This document shows positions 1 to 10,400 of a stretch of 64,000 bases of DNA, one piece after another. The DNA is taken from positions 6,171,001 through 6,235,000 of the forward strand of contig CP001769.1 of the NCBI GenBank assembly GCA_000024525.1. Reading direction: 5' to 3'. The position numbers were made by a program, and so were the translations under genes. Each line of letters begins with the position of its first letter. Position 1 is the stretch's first letter. The DNA is from Spirosoma linguale DSM 74 (GTDB lineage: Bacteria > Bacteroidota > Bacteroidia > Cytophagales > Spirosomataceae). Below the pieces are notes generated by a model that worked only from the letters and a program-made list of their open reading frames with translations, was not told the DNA's origin and made no database searches.

Positions 1-1196
1 CTCCCATTGTCAGGGAAATCCTTATTTGTCTCAGAATAAGAAAGGTTATATTGGATATTCAGACGGTTATCCAACGCTTTCTGATCGAGGTTAATACGCC
101 CTGTGATACGATCGAAACCCGTTTTCTTAACAATACCCTGGTTGTTGATGTAATTTAACGAACCACGGTAGCTAAACGTTGGCGAACCACCCGCAATAGC
201 CAAATCGTGGTTATTCACAATGGCGGTACGAGTGATTTCTTTAATCCAGTCGGTATTGTAATTACCCGCTGGGAAACGCTGTAAATCGCCCAGCGCCGAT
301 GAGCCTTTGATGGACGTTACGGCATCGCGATAGCCCGGGCCGTCAAGCAGATCAAGACGTCTTGAAATAACGGCGGCACTAACATAGTTGTTAAAGGTTA
401 CGGTCGTTTTGCCCGCTTTACCACGCTTGGTGGTTACAAGAATAACACCGTTAGCTGCGCGTGAGCCATAAATAGCAGAAGCCGATGCATCTTTCAATAC
501 ATCCATCGATTCGATGTCGGAAGGGGAAATGGTACTAATGGGCACACCAATCATACCATCAACCACATACAGTGGGTCAGAACCACCCGCCAGCGAGGTG
601 TACCCGCGCAAACGGACGGTTGGTTGTTGATTGGGGTCACCAGATGGCGAAGTAATTACCAGACCGGCTACTTTACCCTGAATGGCCTGCAGTGGGTTGG
701 GGTTTACGCCCGCGTTGAAATCTTTAGCCGATACCTGAACAACCGAGCCGGTCAGGTCTTTCCGTTTTGCGGTACCATAACCCACAACGACTACTTCGTC
801 GAGTGCTTTGGTATCGTCGGCTAACTTTACATCTACCGTTGACCGGTTTCCTACAACAACCTCCTGCGAGGTATAACCAATAAAGCTCAGAACAAGCGTT
901 GCATTGTCTGGCACGTTGGCCAGCGAATACTTGCCATCAGCGTCGGTGTTGGTGCCACGCTGCGTACCTTTCAACTGCACACTCACACCGGGCAACGCTG
1001 TACCCGCCGGATCGGTCACTTTACCCGTAACAGTACGGCCTTGTGCCCATGCTGCCGAATTGCTCAGCAGTAGCACCATTACCAGCATCGACAGAAAGCT
1101 AACCAACGCTTTCCGTTTGAATGACTGGGGTTGGCGTTCACCAACCTGACCTACGTAGCCACTAAAGTGGTTCATTTTGTAGGAGTTGTTCATCAT
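1..1196 (-). CDS. SusC/RagA-family TonB-dependent outer-membrane receptor (partial, C-terminus outside window)
   Basis: About 398 codons are visible, reading leftward from a double ATG at 1196/1193; the rest of the beta-barrel lies beyond base 1. In order there is an extended signal peptide (about 30 polar/basic residues, a hydrophobic stretch, then SAAWAQ), a carboxypeptidase-regulatory-like beta-sandwich (VTGKVTDPAG through FIGYTSQEV), a TonB-box-like segment (DEVVVVGYGT), and a plug domain with the SusC signature VLKDASASAIYGSRAANG. The family imports oligosaccharides or other bulky nutrients with a SusD lipoprotein, powered by TonB. No SusD partner is visible because transcription continues out of the window. 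The N-terminus is strikingly close to the SusC at 7484-10597, as is the upstream DNA, so the two are paralogues, probably under common control. Confidence 0.95.
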   Translation of the reverse strand, partial: MMNNSYKMNHFSGYVGQVGERQPQSFKRKALVSFLSMLVMVLLLSNSAAWAQGRTVTGKVTDPAGTALPGVSVQLKGTQRGTNTDADGKYSLANVPDNATLVLSFIGYTSQEVVVGNRSTVDVKLADDTKALDEVVVVGYGTAKRKDLTGSVVQVSAKDFNAGVNPNPLQAIQGKVAGLVITSPSGDPNQQPTVRLRGYTSLAGGSDPLYVVDGMIGVPISTISPSDIESMDVLKDASASAIYGSRAANGVILVTTKRGKAGKTTVTFNNYVSAAVISRRLDLLDGPGYRDAVTSIKGSSALGDLQRFPAGNYNTDWIKEITRTAIVNNHDLAIAGGSPTFSYRGSLNYINNQGIVKKTGFDRITGRINLDQKALDNRLNIQYNLSYSETNKDFPDNG

Positions 1197-1225
1197 AGGT
1201 TTTTTGAAAAAATGAATGGATTGTG

Positions 1226-1242
1226 ATTCCTGATTAAGGAAT
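1226..1242 (-). promoter_or_regulatory. Small hairpin in the susC leader
   Basis: ATTCCT and AGGAAT form a 6-bp stem with a 5-base loop, about 30-45 bases upstream of the susC start codon. The second susC leader has a hairpin of different sequence at a similar place (10625-10652). A translation-control role is inference only. Confidence 0.35.
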
Positions 1243-1323
1243 AGCTGCGTATAAGTACTTTTTGGTTAGTAGTATAAACTCATCTGCGTTTGATATATTT
1301 CTGCATCCAAGATCTATTAACTT

Positions 1324-1371
1324 GATGAGAAATTATAGAACTAATCCTTAATCATTCGGCGAATTACATCA
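1324..1371 (-). promoter_or_regulatory. Conserved two-box element upstream of susC (copy 1)
   Basis: On the minus strand TGATGTAATTCGCC is followed by exactly 20 bases and then TATAATTTCTCATCA. The same two boxes with the same 20-base spacer lie upstream of the other susC (10725-10772). In both cases the proximal edge is exactly 128 bases from the first base of the start codon. The boxes match each other base for base while the spacer has diverged. This fits a promoter for an alternative (ECF-type) sigma factor or a regulator site. The proximal box does not match the usual TAnnTTTG element. Confidence 0.6.
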
Positions 1372-2046
1372 TGTTAATACTAAAATACAAATTAAAGAGG
1401 TTAAAATCGTGTTATCAGACGTTAATATCGAGTCATAAGTAATGTTAAAAATTATAAAATAAAGAGGATTATGCCAATCTGGTATTTCCTTTATATAATT
1501 GACTACTAGTAAGCATTGTATATATTAATAAATTTTATTTTATCTTTTTCCAAGAAATTAAGTACCTAATAATTTTGAGTATTTTTTCTAATTTCTCTCT
1601 GTGGTTTACCCTAGAGTAATACTATTTTTTTACTTGATTACAGGATCGAACACAAAAAAAACGAACTTTGTACATCAAAACCTTTCTTTAGACTACAATA
1701 AAGATGCCGAGAACTCCTATTATATACTTATCAGCCAGTTAATTACAACTTCTCCTTAGGGGTGGGAATTACCACTTTTCTTTAATCACAACCAAGAACA
1801 ACAAAGGAAGACCACGGCAAGCTATTCTATAAGCCTAACCTTACTTTTGACCTGCTGTTTAAGGTTACTATGATTAAAATCGAGCTGACTTATGCTTCGA
1901 TAGTGTGAAAGGTTTGCAACAGTGATTACGCTACTGCTTCGCTAAACACTTAGTATGTTGGCGAACAAAGCAGTAGAATTTATTCTACCTCTCAGCAAAT
2001 CCAATGGTAATCAAGAGGTTATGAACGATTAGTCCTCCTGCTAGCT

Positions 2047-5000
2047 TCAGGGAGTAAGTGTCTTTACTGTGGTAAACACTTGCGCTTTATCATTGTTCTT
2101 TGCCAGTACAATAAAGGGTTTTCCATTCGCACCGCGCCCGGCCGTCATCCGGCGAACCTGCCCCCGTACAAAAAAGCCGGTCTGAGCGGGTTTTGCCGCC
2201 ACAAAATCACCTTTACCATCACCGGTTAAGAGCAAGCCATAATTAGCATCATAGCGACCTACTTCGGTCAATACATCGAAGAAGTTACCGGTCAGCAAAA
2301 GATCCTGCTTGCCGTCGCCATTATAGTCATTGGTGAGAATGGCATGAATCGGCGAGGTTTGCGCCTGCACGGGTAAGGCCTTCCGGGTAAAGTTTCCCTT
2401 GCCATCGTTGATCAGCACCGATGTTTCGGCCGTTTGTACCGTTTTAACGGTCATTCCCTGCCGTTGCTGGGCAGAGAAAATATCCTCAAGACCTGCTTTG
2501 GCGTAATCAACATGCTTGAGGTACTTGGTTTTAATGGATGGAATACGTTTCTGTAAATCCGGCTTCTGAACCATTACGCACTCGCGGGTTTCCATAGTGC
2601 CGTCTCGGCCATCGGTAGTAGGTCTAAAGCAGGTGATGATTTGATCGTATGACCCATTCTGATCGAAGTCATTGCTATACAGGTGAGCCGGTTCAGCGAC
2701 CGAAGCCACCATACGGCTATTAAGCCCCAGATTTCCAGCTATGAAATCTATATCGCCGTCATTGTCCAGATCAGCCGCCTGTATGGTGTTCCACCAACCA
2801 CCCGAATTGGTCAACGTTTCACTATCAACCTGTTCGAACCCTTTTCCCCGCTTGTTTCTCAGAACGGTGATGGGCATCCAGTCGCCCACCAAAACTAAAT
2901 CCGGGTAGCGGTCATGATCAATATCGGCCCAGACAGCATCCGTAACCATGCCGATGTTTGCCGAGAAGGGCATCAGTTCCCTGGTTGCTTTTCGGAAATT
3001 ACCCTTACCATCGTTTACCAACAGCAACTGGTCCGGATTTTGACCGTATCGACCTGAGTTCATACGTGCTCCCACAAATAGGTCCTGATCGCCGTCGAGG
3101 TCAAAATCAGCCGCAACCACGCAGGAGTTATTAGCCAGAGTCCGGGGCAGGGTTCTGTTCCAGGTAAGGTTCCCTTTTCCATCGTTGAGATATAAACGGT
3201 CAGCTGTATACGTCGAATCAGCAAACTCGTTGCCACCCGTGGCTACATACAAATCCAGGTCTTTATCACCATCAGCATCGAAGAAGGTAGCCGCTACATC
3301 TTCGGTATAAATGGCGTCGAGCAAGAACGGCTGTTTTTGCAGATAGAATGTTCCATCGGCCCGCTGAACATACAAAGACCGGGGCATATCGACAGCTCCG
3401 CCTAGAAACACGTCATCGAGCCCGTCACCATTAATGTCGCCAACGGCCAGCGCAGGGCCTTCGCGCGACAACATTTGCTTTAGTAACCCGTCACGATCAT
3501 AATCGACAAACTCGTTTTCTTTATGCACATAGTTCAGCTTCGACGACTCGGTGATATCCTGAAACAGCCGTTTTCCCGGCATGGCTGGTGTGCTGAATAA
3601 TGCCCGTTGATCGGCGTTTTTATGAGCCAGCGACAAGGTGGTATTGGCTTTGGGCTGCCGGATGAGTTGTTTCTTATCGTCCGGCCAGATAACCACCAGC
3701 GAGTCAATAGCCGGGTTATTGTCCAGCCCAAACACCATCGTCAAATCGACCGACGATTCGAATCCCCGGTTGGGCATCTGTTGCAAAAACTGCGTTTGCG
3801 GCTTCCCGTTAGCCCCTTCCTGATACACGTAAACTTTGGCACCAATGGCATTCCGATTGTAGCCATACCCATCGAGTTGTACGCGCAGAAAGTTCTTATG
3901 ATTCTTCTCAACCGATGTATTGGCGAAAATCGACACGGGTGCGTCGTTGTTATTGACAACCAAGTCCAGGTCGCCGTCGTTATCCAGATCGCCGTAGGCC
4001 GACCCATTTGAGAATGAGGGCTCGCCTAGCCCCCAGTCGGCAGCTTTGTTTTCGTACTTCATACCATCGCCCATATTCCGATAAGCGTAATTTGGCAACG
4101 GACGTGACCCCATTTTATCGACGTATTCTTTATAGTCGAATTTCTTGGTGCCTTCAATCATAGGCTGTAAATCGGGGTTACTGGCCAGAAACGCCATGTA
4201 ATCCTGGTCGGTCAGGTCTTTCAGAATACCATTGGCTACGAAAATATCTTTTCGGCCATCCATATCCATATCGAACAACAGAGCGCCCCAACTCCAGTCG
4301 GTAGCCGATGTACCCGCCATTCGACCAATTTCCGAGAACGTACCGTCGCCGTTATTCAGGTGTAGCATATTGCGCGAATCCTGATAAAAGAAATCGCGGG
4401 ACTCCTTGAGTTTACCCAACTCATAGCTCTCGAAAGCGGTAGTCGTTTTCAGCCGGTAATCATCATCGGGGAGCATGTCTGTCACGAAAATATCGAGGTT
4501 GCCATCGTTGTTCACATCGGCAATATCGGCACCCATAGAAGCCAGACTAATGTGCCCCATTTCGTTCTCAATATCTTCCTTGAAGGCCGGAACGCCGGAC
4601 CGACCACCCTTCTGGTTGATGTAGAGGTAATCGCGCTCGTAGAAGTCGTTGGAGATGTAAATATCCAGCCAGTTATCATTATTGACATCGCCAATGGTAA
4701 TGCCCAGCCCAAAGCCGATCAAACTCCCATATATCCCGGCCTCCTCCGACACATCCACAAACAACGGCTTGGCCTCCTTGCCAGCCTGCTGACTCCCTTT
4801 CTTCTTACTACCGCCGGATGGCTCCCCACTCCTCGCTACTCGCTCCTCACTACTTAAAGAATGCTCCTCACTCCTATTTTCAAATAACTTATGCCCTCCC
4901 AGCTTATCCCGCGTTTCGCGCATGTTGGCGTATCCCAGCCGATCCATTGGCGTGAAGCTGTTATTGAGCAGGTACATGTCCAGGTCGCCATCGCGGTCGT

Positions 5001-5532
5001 AGTCGAAGAAGGCGGCATGTGTCGAGAAACCACCGTCCCACAGGCCATATTCTTTTGCTTTTTCGGTGAATACGGGCACCCCGTTCTTTACTCCTTCATT
5101 GATGTACAACTGATTGCCCCGCTCATCGCGGCTACCCGAATTGCAGACGTAGATATCGAGCAGTCCGTCGCCGTTCACATCGGCAAAAGTGACGCCCGTA
5201 GACCAAAACTTTTTGCCGATGATACCCGCCTGCTTCGTCACATCGGTGAACTTCATGCCCCCTTTGTTAAGGTAAAGCTTGTTCTCCTCGAAATTGGAGG
5301 TCAGAAACAGATCGGGCAGCCCATCGTTATTCACATCGCCAATAGCGACACCCCCGCCGTTGTAGAAGTTGCGGTAATTGAAGATGTTGAAGTTCTTCTT
5401 GTCCAGGCTCCGATTCACGAAGTTGACGCCCGTTTCTTCGGCTGTCAACTTCACAAACAGCGGGTCTGGTTGTTTGTGGCAAGCGGATAGGGTGAAGAGG
5501 GTGATAGGGAGTAGAATGAGTTTGTTGATCAT
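2047..5532 (-). CDS. CRTAC1-like lipoprotein with FG-GAP/VCBS repeats and ASPIC/UnbV domain
   Basis: The 1161-residue protein starts with a lipoprotein signal (lipobox LSAC, Cys about residue 18), so it is probably anchored in the outer membrane. It is built of many FG-GAP/VCBS calcium-binding blade repeats (DVNNDGLPDLF, DVNGDGLLDIY, DYDRDGDLDMY, DLDNDGDLDLV and others), which fold as integrin-like beta-propellers. An ASPIC/UnbV-like segment (RNAIGAKVYVYQEG, then a VIWPDDKKQ stretch) lies mid-protein. Proteins of this type commonly accompany SusC/SusD pairs in Cytophagales; their ligand is unknown. Here it follows susD, 273 bases away, on the same strand. Residues about 219-247 (NRSEEHSLSSEER and after, Ser/Glu/Arg/Lys-rich) are foreign to the blade pattern and are encoded by a repeat element also found in the 11488-14517 gene. 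Confidence 0.9.
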   Translation of the reverse strand: MINKLILLPITLFTLSACHKQPDPLFVKLTAEETGVNFVNRSLDKKNFNIFNYRNFYNGGGVAIGDVNNDGLPDLFLTSNFEENKLYLNKGGMKFTDVTKQAGIIGKKFWSTGVTFADVNGDGLLDIYVCNSGSRDERGNQLYINEGVKNGVPVFTEKAKEYGLWDGGFSTHAAFFDYDRDGDLDMYLLNNSFTPMDRLGYANMRETRDKLGGHKLFENRSEEHSLSSEERVARSGEPSGGSKKKGSQQAGKEAKPLFVDVSEEAGIYGSLIGFGLGITIGDVNNDNWLDIYISNDFYERDYLYINQKGGRSGVPAFKEDIENEMGHISLASMGADIADVNNDGNLDIFVTDMLPDDDYRLKTTTAFESYELGKLKESRDFFYQDSRNMLHLNNGDGTFSEIGRMAGTSATDWSWGALLFDMDMDGRKDIFVANGILKDLTDQDYMAFLASNPDLQPMIEGTKKFDYKEYVDKMGSRPLPNYAYRNMGDGMKYENKAADWGLGEPSFSNGSAYGDLDNDGDLDLVVNNNDAPVSIFANTSVEKNHKNFLRVQLDGYGYNRNAIGAKVYVYQEGANGKPQTQFLQQMPNRGFESSVDLTMVFGLDNNPAIDSLVVIWPDDKKQLIRQPKANTTLSLAHKNADQRALFSTPAMPGKRLFQDITESSKLNYVHKENEFVDYDRDGLLKQMLSREGPALAVGDINGDGLDDVFLGGAVDMPRSLYVQRADGTFYLQKQPFLLDAIYTEDVAATFFDADGDKDLDLYVATGGNEFADSTYTADRLYLNDGKGNLTWNRTLPRTLANNSCVVAADFDLDGDQDLFVGARMNSGRYGQNPDQLLLVNDGKGNFRKATRELMPFSANIGMVTDAVWADIDHDRYPDLVLVGDWMPITVLRNKRGKGFEQVDSETLTNSGGWWNTIQAADLDNDGDIDFIAGNLGLNSRMVASVAEPAHLYSNDFDQNGSYDQIITCFRPTTDGRDGTMETRECVMVQKPDLQKRIPSIKTKYLKHVDYAKAGLEDIFSAQQRQGMTVKTVQTAETSVLINDGKGNFTRKALPVQAQTSPIHAILTNDYNGDGKQDLLLTGNFFDVLTEVGRYDANYGLLLTGDGKGDFVAAKPAQTGFFVRGQVRRMTAGRGANGKPFIVLAKNNDKAQVFTTVKTLTP
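4811..4875. repeat. Repeat element of the GGAGCGAGGAG type inside a coding sequence (copy 1)
   Basis: The minus strand reads AATAGGAGTGAGGAGC, then GAGGAGCGAGTAGCGAGGAG, ending at GGAGCCATCCGGCGG. The same modules (AATAGGAG, GCGAGGAG, CCGGATGGCTCC) occur at 13690-13806 in an unrelated gene. Here the element is translated in frame into a low-complexity Ser/Glu/Arg insert between propeller blades. Confidence 0.7.
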
Positions 5533-5552
5533 GGGTACTTGTTGCGGTATCT

Positions 5553-5591
5553 ACCCCACCCCAACCCCTCCCCTTGAAAAAAGGGGAGGGG
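5553..5591. repeat. CCCCTCCCCTT palindromic repeat in the susD-CRTAC1 gap (copy 1)
   Basis: CCCCACCCCAA leads into an 11-bp perfect inverted repeat, CCCCTCCCCTT (5565-5575) and AAGGGGAGGGG (5581-5591), with a 5-base loop. Related sequence occurs at 5678-5736 and inside pbpC (32821-32932). It lies just upstream of the CRTAC1-like start and could form a stable hairpin in the operon mRNA. Confidence 0.8.
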
Positions 5592-5677
5592 CTAGCGAAT
5601 GAGCGACCTTTCTATTATTTCCTTTAGTTGATCAAGCATAAACGACTATTATCAGTGAAAAAAGTCGTCGTTTTTTA

Positions 5678-5736
5678 CCCTTCCCCTTCTTTCAAGGGGA
5701 AGGGCCGGGGCGGTCCGGCGATCCGGTGGGGTAGCT
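5678..5736. repeat. CCCTTCCCCTT palindromic repeat with GC-rich tail (copy 2)
   Basis: CCCTTCCCCTT (5678-5688) pairs with AAGGGGAAGGG (5694-5704). A tail follows (5705-5736: CCGGGGCGG, TCCGGCGATCC, GGTGGGG) that matches, on the opposite strand, the left part of the element inside pbpC at about 32825-32865. The shared tail shows that these are copies of one element and not chance GC-rich hairpins. Confidence 0.8.
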
Positions 5737-5805
5737 CTTCACACAACGCAAACAGCAGCCCATAATCAGGCTGCTGTTTGACAATGTATATGACAACTAA
5801 CCCGA

Positions 5806-7395
5806 TCAATAGCCAGGATTCTGTGGTTGCAGGTTTGGGTTACTGTCGATAGCCTGCTGCGGGAATGGGAACAATACGGCCGTAGCGGGCGAAGTTGTTG
5901 GACGCTGATCGACCGGATTCAGGAACGTACCAAAACGAATCTCGTCGCTCCGGCGCCAGCCTTCCCAGTAGAGTTCACGACCACGCTCGGCCAGTACAGC
6001 GGGCAGGTCGATCGTTATCGCAGCCGACGCACCCCGCGTTGTCCGGAGGTTGTTGACGATTGTCGCAGCTGTTTGTCCTTGCGGATCAGTGCCACCGCGC
6101 AGAATTGCTTCCGCTTTCATGAGCAACACGTCCGCATAACGCAGGAATACATAGTCGTTGGTTGGGTTGTTGTAGGTGAGCGGGTTTGGCAGGTATTTAA
6201 CCACCCGGATACCCTGCACCTCGTTAGCCAGCGCGATGTTGACCTGTGGCGTAAACACCAGCGGGTTGCCACTGCGATCTTTCAGCGGGACAGGACCACC
6301 AGGACCGCCAGGGCCATACTGTTGACCGACCTGGAAACCAGCCGTGATACCCGTTGCCGGAGTTAGATCGGCGGGTTGCGCACCCCGGCGTTCGTCCGTT
6401 GCTTCAAAACTATTGTAGAAATCAGCAAGCGTCGTGAAGCCATTCCAGGCACCGATGTACTGGTTGTAGTGCTCCGTCATAAAATACCGGTTCTGTACGC
6501 TACCCGGCTGCGCTGTCGAGGTGTTCTGGATCGTAAAGATCAGCTCCTTTGACCGCTGGTCGTTGTCCCAGTGGAAGTTATCGTAATAACTACCCTTTGG
6601 TGTCAGCGCGAATTTGCCCGAAGCAATCACCTGATTGGCGAAATACACCGCCGAGTCCATATCGGCCTTGGCAAATGAAAATGGTCCTGCCGGAGTCGTT
6701 GGCGACTGGTTATATACCGCCCGGTTCAGGTACACTTTCGCCAGCATGGCCGCTGCCGCTTCCTTACTGGCTACGTTGGCCGTTGTTGGTGAAACGGATG
6801 GCAACACATTGAAAGCCGCCCGTAAGTCACTAATCACGAAATTGGTTGCCGCCTGCCGGCTTAGCACCGCCGGATTGGCATCGGCCGCATCCGTTACCTG
6901 ACGAACGGGCACACGACCCCATAGATCAACAATCTGCGAGGTGAAAAATCCGCGTAAAAACTGTGCCTGAGCCACTAACTGCGCGTTGGAACCAGCGGCA
7001 AAAATGGCCTGCGAAGACCGGAAAGCACCGGTATTCAGGTCATTCCAGGCATTCAGGATTTCAACGTGCTGGGAGTCCCAGGTATGCTGGTGCAGCTTAC
7101 GCCACACCCCGAAATCGTCCCAGTCGGTACCGCGGGTTGGGCCCATCATTTCGTCGGACGGGTGCTCCTGTAAGGCGTAGGCATGACCCTGATTGGTGGC
7201 AATGGGGTTGAGTGCCTGATAAGCGCCCTGTAGCGTAGCCACCGGATCGAGCCGGATAGAGCCTTGCGTAGCATCGGTCGACGAGAGTGATCCGAACACT
7301 TTATCGTCAAGATTCGTACAACCATTGATGCCTACACTACCCACCAGCATGGTGGCGGTCAACAAGCCAATAGTCTTATAATTGAATGAATTCAT
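5806..7395 (-). CDS. SusD/RagB-family nutrient-binding outer-membrane lipoprotein
   Basis: The 529-residue protein has a lipoprotein signal (GINGC, Cys about residue 26), followed by CTNLDDKVFG, a typical SusD start. Family hallmarks are an N-terminal alpha-helical, TPR-like region (LQGAYQALN, LRGFFTSQIVDLWGRVPV) and the C-terminal motifs YADVLLMKAEAILRGG and LAERGRELYWEGWRRSDEIRFG. SusD proteins form the lid over the SusC channel and present substrate to it. The gene is 88 bases downstream of its SusC and co-oriented, so the pair is an operon. Nothing in the sequence identifies the substrate, and no glycoside hydrolase is adjacent. Confidence 0.95.
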   Translation of the reverse strand: MNSFNYKTIGLLTATMLVGSVGINGCTNLDDKVFGSLSSTDATQGSIRLDPVATLQGAYQALNPIATNQGHAYALQEHPSDEMMGPTRGTDWDDFGVWRKLHQHTWDSQHVEILNAWNDLNTGAFRSSQAIFAAGSNAQLVAQAQFLRGFFTSQIVDLWGRVPVRQVTDAADANPAVLSRQAATNFVISDLRAAFNVLPSVSPTTANVASKEAAAAMLAKVYLNRAVYNQSPTTPAGPFSFAKADMDSAVYFANQVIASGKFALTPKGSYYDNFHWDNDQRSKELIFTIQNTSTAQPGSVQNRYFMTEHYNQYIGAWNGFTTLADFYNSFEATDERRGAQPADLTPATGITAGFQVGQQYGPGGPGGPVPLKDRSGNPLVFTPQVNIALANEVQGIRVVKYLPNPLTYNNPTNDYVFLRYADVLLMKAEAILRGGTDPQGQTAATIVNNLRTTRGASAAITIDLPAVLAERGRELYWEGWRRSDEIRFGTFLNPVDQRPTTSPATAVLFPFPQQAIDSNPNLQPQNPGY

Positions 7396-7422
7396 GTCGT
7401 TGAAAATTGTAAGTAGTCTGTT

Positions 7423-7470
7423 GTCTTCGGCCCGTGTTTACACCTGAATCGGTATAAACACGGACAAGAC
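7423..7470 (-). promoter_or_regulatory. Stem-loop between susC and susD
   Basis: CCGTGTTTA (7432-7440) pairs with TAAACACGG (7455-7463). A second helix outside it pairs GTCTT (7423-7427) with AAGAC (7466-7470) across a small internal loop. It fills much of the 88-base intercistronic gap. It could protect or attenuate the mRNA, so that the two proteins are made at different levels; no T-run follows. Confidence 0.6.
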
Positions 7471-7483
7471 GTCTGATGGTTGA

Positions 7484-10400
7484 TTAGAAACCAACATTTA
7501 AGCCTAGGGTCACTGTGCGGGGTGTTGGATACGGCGTATAGTCGATACCCAGCGATGGAATGCCGTTTCCGTTCCCGTTATAAGTCACCGTATTTACATC
7601 CGGATTCAGGCCGGTATAGCCCGTAAAGATGAACAGGTTCTGACCGGTCAGCGACAGCGAAAGCGACTTGGCAAATCCGCCCTGCGGCAGTTCGAACCGG
7701 CGCGAGATGGTCAGGTTTGTAACCCGAACGTAATCGCTTTTCTCCAGGAACCGGGTCGATACCGATGCTGGGTTCAAGCCGTTTTCAGTGCTGTTCGCTA
7801 CGTCATACGTTACGTTCCGGGCATTTTTGAGGGCACCTTTCGCAAACAGGGCGTTGGCCGTGTTGTTGTAAATTTTGCCGCCAAACTGACCATTCACGAA
7901 CAGACTCGCTGTCCAGGCACCAAACGTGAAGTTGTTGGTCAAACCTAACCGTAATTTGGCAAATGGGCTGCCCTGATACGTCGACCGGCCATCATCCGCA
8001 TAGGTAGAGTATCCGTTGGCATCGAAACCCGTAAACTTGGGGATGAAGAACGAGAATGGCGCGTAGCCACTGGTGATCCGTTCGGCATAAGCTCCCGAAA
8101 GGCCCTGACCACTGATAGCACCCACGGCCTGATCGGTACCGATGTTCTGCGCCTTAATATCAAGCGTGGTCAGATTGAATACGGCTTCCCAGCCAAACTG
8201 TTGCTTCTGGAAAACCTGATAAATCAAGTTCAGCTCAATACCCTGGCTCACAATCTGGCCGGGCAGGTTGATCCATTTGTAGTTTACAGGCGCAGGCTGG
8301 GCATAGAACACCTGAAGCAGTGTGTTGGAACCAGCACGGTGATAATAATCAATCGAACCGGACAACTGGCCTTTCAGCACGCTAAAGTCGATACCCGCAC
8401 CGGTTGTGGTGTTTTGCTCCCACTTCAGATCAGGGTTCGGGTTGTTCTGCTGAATCTGCGAACCGGAACTGTTGTAGGTATAAATGATTTTCGACGCGCC
8501 CCCGGTGAAATCCTGATTACCTACAATACCGTAGTTCGCCCGGATTTTGAGGTCATCAAAAATATTTTTCGGAATGAAGCTCTCCTGCGATATCCGCCAT
8601 GCACCCGCTACCGATGGGAAGGTACCATACTTGTTGTTTACCCCAAAACGTGATGAACCATCTACCCGTACGGTCGCCGTCAGCAAATACTTCTCTTTGA
8701 AGTTATAATTGGCGCGGGCAAAGTAAGACTGTAAGTCATTCTGAGCACGTGATGAGCCACCCCCGATAGCCGTTCCGGTGAGGGTGTTTGCCGCCCCGAT
8801 GTTGTCTGTATACGAAATGGCCGATTCATCGAACGGGAAACGGCTGGCCGCTACATAACTGGTTCGGGTACCAAATGTTTGGTACGCAAAACCGGCTACA
8901 GCCTCCAGTTTACCAGGGCCAAGATCCCGGTTGTAGTTAGCCGTGTATTCGACCAGTTTAGACAGGCGGTTCAGCGAATTGATGTAAGCCGCACCACCCA
9001 GACCCGTTGTTGCGTCGGCGTATACCTGGTTGGTTACCGAGCCCAGTGGTACGGTAAACTGACCATTCAGGCGTGAGTCGATCGACGTTGATCGGGTAGA
9101 CGTCGAGTTATCAACACCAAAGTTTGCCTTGAGCGACAGCCCCGTCAGGATGTTCCAGGTAGCGCTGACGTTTGCCAGTGTCCGGTTAGTTACGCCCCGG
9201 TCGTGGTAATAATCGAGCATAGCCCGTGGGTTACGGTACGAACCACCCGCCAACTGATAATACGACGATGTATCGCTCGTATTTCTGAATACCGGGTATG
9301 TTGGGTTAGCCCCGATCATGGCTCCGAAGAGGTTACCCAGCGCACCGGCCTGGTTGCCTGTCATAGCGTACTGATCCGTTACCGACGAGGTTGTTGCATT
9401 AACCGCCAGCGTCAGCTTCTTGTTGAACAGATCCTGCGACGCGTTGATACGTCCCGTAACCCGCTGCTGACCCGTGCCTTTTACCAAGCCCTGCTGGTCC
9501 TGGTAACCCAGCGAGAACAAATACCGCGTATCGTTTGTACCACCACCGAAGCTGGCATTATAGATCTGCGAAACGCTGGTACGCAGGATTTCATTTTGCC
9601 AGTTAGTGTTAGCGCCCGCGTTGACCGTCGATAGGGTCGGATCGCCACCGGCGGCTTTCACTCCAGCCAAAAAATCGGACGGAGACAGCAAATCGTACCG
9701 CTTCAGCGACGAAGAAACAGCCCCCGACGCCGAGAAGTTGAACTGCGGTGCGCCCGCACGGCCCTTGCGGGTCGTAATCAGCACCACACCATTGGCACCC
9801 CGTGCTCCATAAATAGCCGCAGCCGACGCATCTTTTAACACCGAAATGTTTTCAATATCGCTCGGGTTCAGGAACGATAGTGGGTTACGGGCCGTAGTCG
9901 TACCCGTACCAAAATCCGGCGTACCACTGCTAAAATCACCGCCATCGAGCGGAACACCGTCGATAACATATAAAGGTGTGTTACCTCCGCGTAGCGAAAC
10001 AGCACCCCGAATCTGGATGTTGTTGGCCGCCCCCGGCTCACCACTGGCTGGCGTAATCTGCACACCCGCCACACGGCCCTGCAAAAGCTGCTCCGGCGAG
10101 GCAATTACACCCTTGTTGAAATCTTTCGGGCCTATCGTCGCCACCGAGCCGGTAACGTCTTTGGCGCGTTGCGTGCCATATCCAACAACTACTACTTCCT
10201 GCAGCGCTTTGGTGTCGTCGGCCAGTTGTACATCAACCGTTGTGCGGTTGCCTACAGCCACTTCCTGCGTTGTGTAGCCAATGAAACTAAGCACCAGCGT
10301 TGCGTTGTCGGGTACATTCGTCAGCGTGTAGACCCCTTCTCCGTTTGTGTTGGTACCGCGTTGGGTGCCTTTCACCTGAATACTCACACCCGGCAAAACG

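Larger units (their letters stand above)
1197..2046. other. 850-base AT-rich intergenic region
   Basis: No convincing gene was found on either strand. The left part is the leader and promoter of the minus-strand susC (conserved boxes near 1324-1371). A hairpin of CTACTGCTT (1931-1939) with AAGCAGTAG (1968-1976) lies just past the 3' end of the 2047-5532 gene. It has no clear T-run, so its role as a terminator is uncertain. The rest is unexplained AT-rich sequence. Confidence 0.6.

Noticed and set aside
4891..5490. 199-codon plus-strand frame opposite the CRTAC1-like gene
   Set aside because: It is a shadow of the DxDxDG repeat codons on the other strand, with no own start signals.
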